DNA from: Umbilicaria muhlenbergii
Lineage: Eukaryota; Ascomycota; Lecanoromycetes; Umbilicariales; Umbilicariaceae
DNA: 28,802 bases
Assembly (NCBI GenBank): GCA_000611775.1
Contig: KK106984.1
Coordinates: 1-28,802, forward strand
Reading direction: 5' to 3'
Under the pieces are notes generated by a model that did not search any database, had not been told where the DNA came from, and saw only the letters and a program-made list of their open reading frames with translations. A program made the position numbers and the translations under genes. Positions 20,640 through 28,802 of the stretch are shown one piece after another. Every line of letters starts with the position of its first letter. Position 1 is the stretch's first letter.

Positions 20640-21575
20640 CTTACTTTTAAAATATATAAACATTTAATATTAAATAAATTAAAACTTCATAATTATTCAC
20701 ACTTACTTATCATCATATAATCATAAACATATTAATTATAACATTAAAATTATATAACTGCACATAAATTGTTCTCTCTCTCAAAAAATATACATAACAT
20801 CTTAAATTTAATTCAATTAAAATCTCATCAACATTCACTGACCTGTATCATAAAATCATTCTAAAAATATTATAACACTTTTTAAAAACTCACCTTTATA
20901 ATTCTTATCACTTAATTTATTATATATTATCTTTATATTAAACCTGTTTACAGTAAATGCACTTATTAACATAAAGATAATTAATGCATCAGAGTCAGCT
21001 GACACAGTAAAAATAATTAAAATAAAATAAAAACACCTAATACAGCAGAAACAGCTAAGACAGTAAAATAATTAAAGCAGAATAAAAACACTTAATACAG
21101 CAGAAACACTTGACACAAATAATTTAAAAAAAAAATTAAGGATTAAATCTCATTAAAGTAAACTCATTATTAAACACACTCTCTGAAAACATTAACTTTA
21201 ATATCATTAATGCACATTATTTAAACTTCACTTAACTGCTTCATAATTTATAATAATGCACTTTATTTTAAATCTGCTTAACTGCTTCACAACTTATTTA
21301 GTTTTTTGTATAATTTAAGTAAACTGACACACATCTATATAACTTGAAAACTGTTATCATAACACATTATTTTAATTTAACTGCTTCATAATTCTTCAGT
21401 CTGCAGTGACAGTAATGACAGTATTTATTATAACAAACTCTTTTAATTTAACTGCTTCATAAACATTCAATAATATTAATAATTAATATAATATTAAAAT
21501 TATGCAGAGCTAGTTATGCAGATATAATCATGAAGATATTAATTATAAGAAGTTAATTATATAACTGTAAATAAA
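20640..21575 (-). repeat. AT-rich repeat element, right copy (inverted relative to 224-1,654)
   Basis: Two direct copies of about 110-130 bases (about 20,705-20,835 and 21,505-21,630; shared words TATTAATTATAA and ATTATATAACTG) bracket about 0.7 kb. The reverse complement is colinear with the left copy. Near 21,005-21,110 a unit of about 53 bases (CAGTAAAATAATTAAAGCAG...) is repeated twice. No gene was recognised; the 62-codon stretch at 21,583-21,771 has no motif. Confidence 0.5.
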
Positions 21576-21859
21576 CTTTTATATGTCAGTGTTAAAATAT
21601 ACACAAGGCACTAAATTTAATCAGACATTATTATTAATAACACTCATTAAACTGCATGCAGTTATTATGCTTCTAACAAAACTAACTTTAAAAAAATTAA
21701 TAACACTTAAAGTAATTAACTGCATAACTGTTGAGTTAAAACATTATAATATTAACTTCTGTAAAGATTAATATATTAATACTTTTATATATAATGCTGC
21801 TTCATAACAGTTAATAATCTCAGTGTTTAATTAATTACTATAAGTAATTTGTGAGAACT

Positions 21860-22039
21860 AAGATTAGGTGTCAATGTTATATGTGTTGAGGGAAGAACAT
21901 CAATATTTTCAGAGCACAAACTTGTCTTTTTTGTACAACAGTGAGTTCTTCAGATATGATAATACTTTCAGTGTAAGAACTACTCACTTTATTGATCTCT
22001 ACAATTCTCTCATATAACATTTTCTCATAACTGCTGAGG
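21860..22039 (-). mobile_element. Stub of copia internal region
   Basis: Immediately inside the LTR, the minus strand reads CCTCAGCAGTTATGAG, which resembles the primer-binding region of fungal copia elements (an internal initiator-Met-tRNA fragment) after mutation. Only about 180 bases follow before AT-rich repeat DNA, so the element is truncated. Confidence 0.4.
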
Positions 22040-22414
22040 TGTTAAAGTTCTATGTGTTGTAAGACTTTAAGTGCGAAGTTCTGACTCTGAATAGTGAGAA
22101 GACCCTGAAAATCAAGACAGAACATCAAAACTTGAGACTTATTTACATAATTAATAACTTTCTGAGTTCTTAAGATAAAAAGACAGGCAGAACTGCATGT
22201 TTAAGAACTCAGACTGTTTTATAACTTTCTTCTTTCAAGCTTCTTTATTCAACATCTCTGTCAAAAGTTAAGGTTGGGTACAAGCAATTACAGGGGGTTG
22301 GGTACAGTAAGGCTGAAATGGCTGAGAAGTACTGAGACTGTGATATAATATACTCTGTCAGCCTTACTGTACCCACCTGAGTACAGGGTGAGAATTAAGG
22401 TTAGAAGTTAAACA
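22040..22414 (-). mobile_element. Copia-type LTR, right copy
   Basis: Proposed ends are TGTTAAAG (22,040) and TTAAACA (22,414), giving 375 bases with TG..CA termini. Bases 22,182-22,404 match the LTR piece at the left window edge (about 97%). On the minus strand there is a TATA-like sequence at about 22,342-22,353 and AATAAA at 22,244-22,249, in the order expected for an LTR promoter and polyadenylation signal. A perfect 17-bp inverted repeat (22,300-22,316 with 22,358-22,374) flanks the TATA region. The five bases on either side do not match, so no target duplication is visible and the exact ends are tentative. Confidence 0.6.
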
Positions 22415-22441
22415 AATTAATGATAATTATTAATAAAAAAA

Positions 22442-24650
22442 CAGACTACAGTACAGAGTGACATGAAAAAATATTCATTTGATAAGACTTAATACAACAC
22501 TGATGAATTTAAACACTCACTTGAACTGAAAGAGGCATTTCATGAGAGGTACTTAAATAAACTGACTGAGTCATCAATTATATTAATGACAAAGCAGAAA
22601 AGTAAGCAATTAGCTCATGAAACTCATTAAATAAAGAAAGAGATAATGTCAAGTTTACATTTAAACATTAAACTGAATTAAATGATCTAAATGATGTACT
22701 GAACTAAATGACTGAACAGGTTAACAGTGATTAAATTAATGAACTTAATGTGTATATAAAGATTTTAATCTTCATGCTCTTTCTTCCTTTTGCTTCTTAA
22801 ATTAAAATTCTTCTCTGTAATTAAATGTCAGCTGTTAAAATACATGCATTAATTCATAATCTGCATAATCCTGACAGCACACTCAGAATATGAAGAGATT
22901 ATTAAACAGTTTCATTTATTTTTTATAAATGCAATTCTCACTCCTGAAGCTCAGAAAAGTTACTCAGAGGAGTTAAAAATCTTCAAGTTTTTATTAAATT
23001 AAAAAAAGCTTCAATCACCTGTTCATCACTTAAAAAGTTATGAACTACAAGAGCATGCATGATGATTTATTATTATTTCAACTTTATTATGCTGCTGATT
23101 AAAAGACAGTCACATTCAGTCTCTGTTTCTTAATGCTGTCTTTACAGTTTTCAATCAGAGCTTCATTTTCAATTTAAATGTGAATATCATAATCACATGC
23201 TTCACCTTTATAACAAAATCAACTACATTGTTAATGTCTGACCGGTTTACAGCTGAGGATCAGGCAGGATTTTTTAACACTGTGAAAAGTTCTCATCTGT
23301 TATTTTAAAACCTTCTGAAAATTGTTGTTTAAATATTAATTAATAATATCTGAAGCAGGTCTGCAACTTTAAATCATGTTAAAGCTGCAATCAATTTAAT
23401 AATATTATCAATAGACTTTTCAGAGAATGAATGAGTCATAAATAAATCTCTAAAGTATCATCAAGATAAAGGGTGATTAAATGTTCATATTAACCTTCAT
23501 TATGATGTCATAATTGATGAATATGAGCTGTCAACTCAATGCAACATTCTTATAGAGGAGGATAAGCACTGATACTTTAAGAAAATTATTTATCAAATCA
23601 ACTTTCAAGACATTGAACACATATTATTAAGTCATAAGAATATGCAGCAAACAGTTAAACTTGTTTTAAAGAATGACTTTTCAGTCATGAAGCTGAACTT
23701 GACACAGATTATGCAGAAGTTATGAACAAATTACTTTGTATTATTCAATTTAATACTTCACAGGTCTGAGCTGAATGAGGAAAATAATTCATTTCTTATA
23801 ATTATAAAGGATAATGATCATATGAAATTGATTATACTTGATTATCTTTAATTAAAATACTGTCAGGTCAAGCTGAAACTATTAACATAAATTACATAAT
23901 TACAAGATTATATCACAATAATCAGTTATTTAACAGATGCATATAATACTGATTATAATATATTTTATATTTATCAATTTAATATGAACAAGCTTTTATG
24001 ATGTAAAAAGTTTAACTTTGACAGATCTTCTTCTCACTGCTGTATCTTTCAATGTGAGGATTATATACAGTACTGAAGAAATCATATCAGCAGGTTAAAT
24101 CATATTCTTATTTATAAAATCAACTCAACTAAACAGAAGCTCTTTGATTTGATATAAAAGATGAAAAATGAAGATGCAAGAGACTTTATCTTAAAATTAC
24201 TCATATTAAAATTATCTGAGAAAAAAGAAATTGTTGAATTACTTGCAATTAAAAGCAGGAAACTATACATTCTCTTTATTAAACAGTAAGCAGGTAGTGA
24301 GTTAAAGTTTAATGATAATAATTTATTACATATAACATGAACAGTTCAGTTTTTGTGATTTATTTTAATAATAGTCACAAACTTAAAAGTAATAAATTAA
24401 GAATTAACTGAAACCTCCTGTAATCTTTTATATAAGAAGAATGCTTTCTTGTTGATCATTATTAATAATCACTGTCAATGATCATCATGAATAAGGTCAA
24501 TAAAAGAAAACTGTTTACAGAAGGTTTTTAACCTTCAGATCTTCAAATTTAAAGAAGAGGAGAAGAGAAAAGAGAAAAAAATAATAAAAAACAAAATGAG
24601 TTAAAGTATAACAAGACAAGAAGAAGATTTTATGATTTATTTATTCAACT
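22442..24650 (+). pseudogene. Decayed ORF of unknown identity
   Basis: Plus frame 2 carries protein-like sequence over most of 2.2 kb, interrupted by TGA, TAA and TAG. Recognisable pieces are a charged, coiled-coil-like start (FDKT*YNTDEFKHSLELKE, then FHERYLNKLTESS), a noisy interval at 22,630-22,880 that may be an intron or badly mutated, then MSDRFTAEDQAGFFNTVKSS (23,234), INLHYDVIIDEYELSTQCNI, IHLLSHKN-like and MQQTVKLVLKNDFS segments, FDRSSSHCCIFQCEDYIQY (24,017), MKNEDARDFILKLL (24,161), LSEKKEIVELLAIKSRKLY and a Lys/Glu-rich end. Keeping one frame over this distance is strong evidence of former coding. I do not recognise the family; a cluster H-C-C-x3-C suggests metal binding. It may be a transposon or host gene. 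No start is assigned. Confidence 0.5.
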
Positions 24651-24659
24651 GTTAATGCA

Positions 24660-25295
24660 AGCTTTAAGGTAAACATGACAGCACTGTGATGAACTTTCTT
24701 TGTTTACACTGACAAGAGTGCATGATGTTGAATTAAGGTTTTAACACTAACAGTAAGCTTATTTTAATCATAACATGTCTCAGAACTGAGAGATCATATA
24801 GAAATATTACTGTGTTGTTGATTATTTAAAGTTGAGAGGTGATTTTATTCATATTATGACCTGTGACCAGAAGCGGGCACATCAGAGGTCAGAATTTACA
24901 TAAAAATAATTAAGTTGATAAGTGCTTGAGGTGATTTGTGCAATGCTTGATAAATACATAATCAACTCTGCAGTTAAAGTAAATCTGCTTTTCTCACACT
25001 GAAAATTTTAAGTCCCTGAGATAAATTAAGATATGATACAGTACTTGTTTAAACTCATTGATAACATCCTGTCTCTTGTCAGAATTAATGAGTATTGCAT
25101 TAAGTGAATACAATTGATATGCTGCTCACAGTTGATTGACTCAGTCATGATTTCTAAACAGCTCAAAGCTCATCATTAATTTTAAATATTTAAGAAGCTG
25201 TCTCTGAAGTCAGTCATTGTGAGCAACATTTGATTTCATTTTACTTAATGCAGTCAAGTAAGCTTTCTTTAACTGTGTGAAGCACACTTTATTAA
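24660..25295. other. AT-rich intergenic DNA, nothing recognised
   Basis: I see no coding pattern, LTR end or repeat here. It separates the unknown decayed ORF from the 87-bp repeats. Confidence 0.5.
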
Positions 25296-25299
25296 TTAA

Positions 25300-25560
25300 A
25301 ATATGATACAAACTTCATTTAAAAACCTTCTCTTTCCTGAAAGCTCTGTTGTATACAGGTACTTCAATGTTGAAAGCTTTATATGAGGTGTATAATGTAA
25401 ATTTTTATTAACATCCTTCTCTCCTGAAAGCCCTGTCATATACAGGCACTTCAGTGTTGAAAGCTTTATATTAAAGTGTATAATGTAAACTTTTATCAAC
25501 ATCCTTCTCTCCTGAAAGCTCTGTCATATACAGGCACTTCAGTGTTGAAAGCTCTGCACT
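25300..25560. repeat. 87-88 bp tandem repeat, nearly three copies
   Basis: CCTGAAAGC starts at 25,336, 25,423 and 25,511. Each unit holds a variant of TATACAGGCACTTCAGTGTT, then GAAAGCTTTATA, TATAATGTAAA and CCTTCTCTCCTG. Units differ by transitions and one-base indels. The 68-codon minus-strand open stretch here reflects the repeat, not a gene. Confidence 0.85.
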
Positions 25561-25711
25561 AAGCAGGCCTCATACTTGCTGATAAGCAGATGAGAGGTGA
25601 AGCAAGCTGAACATGACTATCATGTTTAAACTACAGTACTTTGAATATTTTTAATCAACAGAATGAGTTGACCTGCTTAAGTTAAAATAAGATAAGTTTA
25701 CTCAGTAGTGT

Positions 25712-26040
25712 TGTCAGGGCCACCATATATAGTAGTACAACAGTACAACAGTACAACAGTATGACAGTACATCATTATAACTCACTTATATGATGACTCA
25801 GTGAGTAGCGCCTTAGCATCAAGTGAAAACTCTTCACAAGGAGGTTCAAAAACCTGCTTCCTCAGCAATCAGTTTTGCCACCAAATAGAAGACATATAAT
25901 CATTGCATTGACCTCATCATGACTATATTGTCTATGACACCCCGTTCAACATCATTACAATAATCATCATACACTCACCCTCTTACATACTGATCACTCA
26001 GTACCTTCAGGTGAACGGTCATGTTGAAAGCAAATAAGAC
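25712..26040 (+). mobile_element. Probable 5' LTR and leader of gypsy-2
   Basis: TGTCAGGGCCACC at 25,712 is a plausible LTR start (TG), with three copies of the 10-mer GTACAACAGT and a variant just after it (25,736-25,775). The sequence up to the gag start at 26,041 has no coding pattern, as expected for an LTR plus leader. The downstream end of the LTR and the primer-binding site could not be fixed because the second LTR lies outside the window. A tRNA-like segment within it (about 25,794-25,862) is listed separately. Confidence 0.45.
25794..25862 (+). other. tRNA-like segment (box A / box B-like)
   Basis: GACTCAGTGAGTAGCGCC resembles a tRNA D-arm (TGGCTCAGTGGTAGAGC-type) and GGTTCAAAAACC resembles a T-arm with one extra base. 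The spacing suits an internal Pol III promoter. No full cloverleaf could be drawn by eye, so this is a relic or a chance match rather than a working tRNA gene. Confidence 0.2.
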
Positions 26041-28802
26041 ATGATGGCACCAACGCTTCAATCTCATCAGATCAGTGAAACAGTCAATAATCAAGCTGAG
26101 GCAGGCTCTTTAATTAGCAGGTTTACATTATCAGTTGTTGATACTCCTACTTCTGACATCATTGATGATGATGAACATATCACTGCAGGCAACCTCAATG
26201 ACATCATCAAAGATCTTGAGGCAGTCACTGCTCATAATCAGGAGGTCATCAAGCGTCAGTGATTATAATTACAACACATACAACAAGAAATTAAGTTTAA
26301 GGACAATAAAAGGAAGCTTCAAGAGCTCAATCAACACCTGTAAGAAAATCCTTCAACTACAATAAACTCAGAGAACAACACAAGTTCATCACATGAATTA
26401 TGACATCAAATTACAACAGATATCACACCTCCCCCTTTTCAACACCTTATAAAGTCATGAGAGCCTCATCTTTATGCAGGAGGCGTCAAAGTCATGAGAT
26501 GAAAACTTCAGAAATACCTGAATGAAATCAATCAGAACTGAGAGCTGATGTCAGAGCAATTCTTTACTGAATGAGATTTCATCATCTGAGCAGGCATCTA
26601 CCTTGAGAAAACAGTCATGAGTGACTGACAGAAGCAAAAGGAGCAGCATGATCACACTTAAATCACTTATGACAACTTTTTAAAGGTTCTAAAGAAGAAC
26701 CTATCCCCTGATGAAGACATGAATGAACAAAATATCATCACCTTTAATGCAGTTGAACTCTGCAGTCATGATATAATCACCTCTTGATATGACAGATTAT
26801 CAGAACTCTACTGCTTCCTTTCAACCTCACACAAAGAGATCAGTGAGATGCTCATTTGAGATCACTGATGATCAAGGCTTCCTCATCACATCTTGACTGA
26901 ACTACAATGTTGAGATCTGACGCAGGTTGCAAGACAGTCAGTGCAGGAAATTTCAGCACATCTTGACATCATCATCAATCATGAACTGTTTCAAAGCCGC
27001 TCAGACACCAAAAAGGATCATCAAAGCAAAACTGATAACAATGACAAAAGTACAACACAGACGTCATACTATGACAGAAAAGAATCCCTCACTGAACAAT
27101 AAACAATTTGCACTCAATTCACTCAATTCAGCTGTGAAAGAGGAAACAACTCATGAGGTTTCTATCATGAAAGTGGCCGCAATCAGAGCCAGAATCCCAA
27201 CCATATATCAATCACTGAGAGAGCAATTATGATGATGACATGAATATTCACAACCCCCTCACATCAACAAGGAGACTTCATCCCAAGGAATGAAGTGAAT
27301 GCATGAAGGTCAGCAGGTCTCTGCATTAAATGTGAAGTCATCAGTCACTGAACAAATGATTGTATGACTGAATGATCTACAGCCGTCTTCACCACAGTCA
27401 ATGTGAATAAATGACTCATGAATCACCTTCAGTTTGCCTCACTACTGATTATTGATGATATCCCACATCTGATATCAGGGCAACTAGAGGTGAAACTGCA
27501 CATAATGACAATGAATGATATGATGAGCAAATCTCCACAATATTCATATATTATTGACAATGGCAGTCAGGGCAATACAATCACATGAGATGTTATCAAT
27601 AAGCTGTCTCTATCAACTGAATCTTATGGGGCTCAAGGCAATGCATGAGGTAATGTGATTGAGCTATCAGAGTCTGTCATACTGATGATTACAGTGTACA
27701 ACACTGACAGTCAACCTTACCACTATAGCAATCATTTCTTTGTCACACAAGATAACACATCAGCTCCTTTTATCCTCAGGCTATCATTTCTAGTCCATGC
27801 AAACTCAAATCACTACTATGATACAGGTAAATTCCTATGAAGAAAGTCAAAACATACTACTGCATGCTGTATATTCATCATCAGTGAAAAGAAGGTGTTG
27901 AAGAATGTTCTACATATGAACAACCTCACTATTACTGACTGCTTTATAGGGCTGGTGGACCTAGTGGCTGATATGGAAAAATATACCCTTCAGATGAACT
28001 CATTACAGTATGACAGGAGTAAAAATGTGTATGACACATTATCACCTGAATATCATGAGTACACAGACATATTTCAGGCGGCTGAGAAGCAGTCTCTGCC
28101 TGAGAGAGGTTCACATGATCATGTCATTGACTTGAAACTGAGGCAGCAACCTTCATTCAGAAAGTTATACTCAATGTCTTCAGCTGAGCTTGATGTACTG
28201 AAGGTATATTTAGATGATGTTATGAAAGCAGACATAATCTGCAAATTAATATCATCTGCAGCTTCACCTGTTATGTTTGTACTGAAATTGAACAGCAGCC
28301 TACGATTAGTCATTGACTATAAACACTTGAATGATATTATCATTAAAAATTGCTACTCACTACCACTTATATCAGACATGCTGAATCATCTTCAAGGAGC
28401 TAAGAAGTTCACTAAGCTGAACTGCAAGGATGCATATAATCAAATATGAATCAAGGGCGGAGATGAGTGGAAAACAGCATTCTGAACATGATTCAGCCTG
28501 TTCAAATATCTTGTCATGCCTTTCAGTCTCATGAATGCTCCTGCTACATTTCAGGCATTCATTGATAAGACTCTTAATGAGTTCCTTGATATAACCTGTG
28601 TGATTTATCTAGATGATATCCTGATCTTCAGCAAAGATGAATCTGAACATGAGGAGCATGTATGACAAGTATTAACTGCATTATGATGTCATGATCTTCA
28701 CCTTAAGATCAGCAAATGCTTCTTTAATGCAACAGAAGTGAACTTCCTGAGGTTTAAGATCAATACTGAAGGCATACATATGAGTTCAGAAAGGATTCAC
28801 GC
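26041..28802 (+). pseudogene. gypsy-2 gag-pol, fused, 5' part only, with in-frame stops
   Basis: Plus frame 1 stays in phase from the ATG at 26,041 to the window end, so gag and pol form one reading frame. In order: gag (MMAPTLQSHQ start, coiled part NLNDIIKDLEAVTAHNQEV); a CCHC zinc knuckle with standard C-x2-C-x4-H-x4-C spacing (27,322-27,363); a protease with IIDNGSQGN (catalytic Asp at 27,556; the usual D-S/T-G is D-N-G); RT from about 28,040 (LSPEYHEYTDIF, then [44 protein letters not shown]) with an intact YLDD (28,606-28,617) and [15 protein letters not shown]. About twenty stops, mostly TGA for Arg or Trp, break it. It is clearly less damaged than gypsy-1 pol and belongs to a different lineage, since gypsy-1 has gag and pol in different frames. 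RNase H, integrase and the 3' LTR lie beyond the window. Confidence 0.9.

Noticed and set aside
28119-28313. Minus-strand 64-codon ORF
   Set aside because: It lies antisense within the reverse-transcriptase region of gypsy-2.
1-28802. Telomeric TTAGGG/CCCTAA repeats, rRNA genes, complete tRNA genes
   Set aside because: None seen. A subtelomeric location is inferred only from gene and repeat types.

Overview
The window looks like accessory, probably subtelomere-like, DNA of a filamentous ascomycete. There are no bacterial operons, ribosome-binding sites, rRNA genes or tRNA genes. It holds two Ty3/gypsy retrotransposons, a copia-type LTR, a fungal telomere-linked (RecQ-like) helicase and Cys-rich proteins of fungal type. 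Nearly every gene-like stretch is broken by in-frame TGA, TAA or TAG where relatives would have Arg, Trp or Gln. CpG is almost absent, while CpA and TpG are abundant. This is the signature of C-to-T hypermutation (RIP-like and/or deamination of methylated CpG). Reading frames are otherwise kept over kilobases, so decay was by transitions rather than indels. No open reading frame in the window is convincingly functional today.

Layout. 1-223: part of a copia-type LTR (minus). 224-1,654: an AT-rich repeat whose relative lies inverted at 20,640-21,575. 1,655-3,480: very AT-rich, no gene. 3,506-8,338 (minus): decayed telomere-linked helicase with a DUF3505-like N-terminus, a tyrosine-recombinase-like middle, a RecQ-type SF2 helicase and a Cys-rich tail. 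8,340-10,024: degenerate repeats, then seven 86-bp tandem units. 10,430-16,677: a complete but dead gypsy element (gypsy-1, minus) with 395-bp LTRs and a 5-bp target duplication AAGGA. Its pol 3' end is replaced by a fragment in the opposite orientation that encodes a Cys-rich/coiled-coil protein. 16,683-17,130: 69-bp repeats related to those on the left of gypsy-1. 17,881-18,603 (plus): decayed Cys-rich, DUF3716-like gene. 19,000-20,300: interspersed 80-130 bp repeats. 20,414-20,636: second, 98% identical copy of a 223-bp block lying inside gypsy-1. 21,860-22,414: copia LTR with a stub of internal sequence. 22,442-24,650 (plus): decayed unidentified ORF. 25,300-25,560: 87-88 bp tandem repeats. 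25,712 to the window end: a second, less damaged gypsy element (gypsy-2) with fused gag-pol, cut by the window edge.

The helicase locus is the oldest framework. Its upstream (right-hand) minisatellites were split by gypsy-1, as the target duplication shows. The 86-bp array and the 223-bp block are far more alike between copies than the LTRs of gypsy-1 are, so they spread after or outside the main mutation wave. The most interesting points are the apparent tyrosine-recombinase domain fused to a RecQ-like helicase, and the chimeric gypsy-1 carrying a piece of another gene. Protein identifications are by eye from motifs; no database search was possible.
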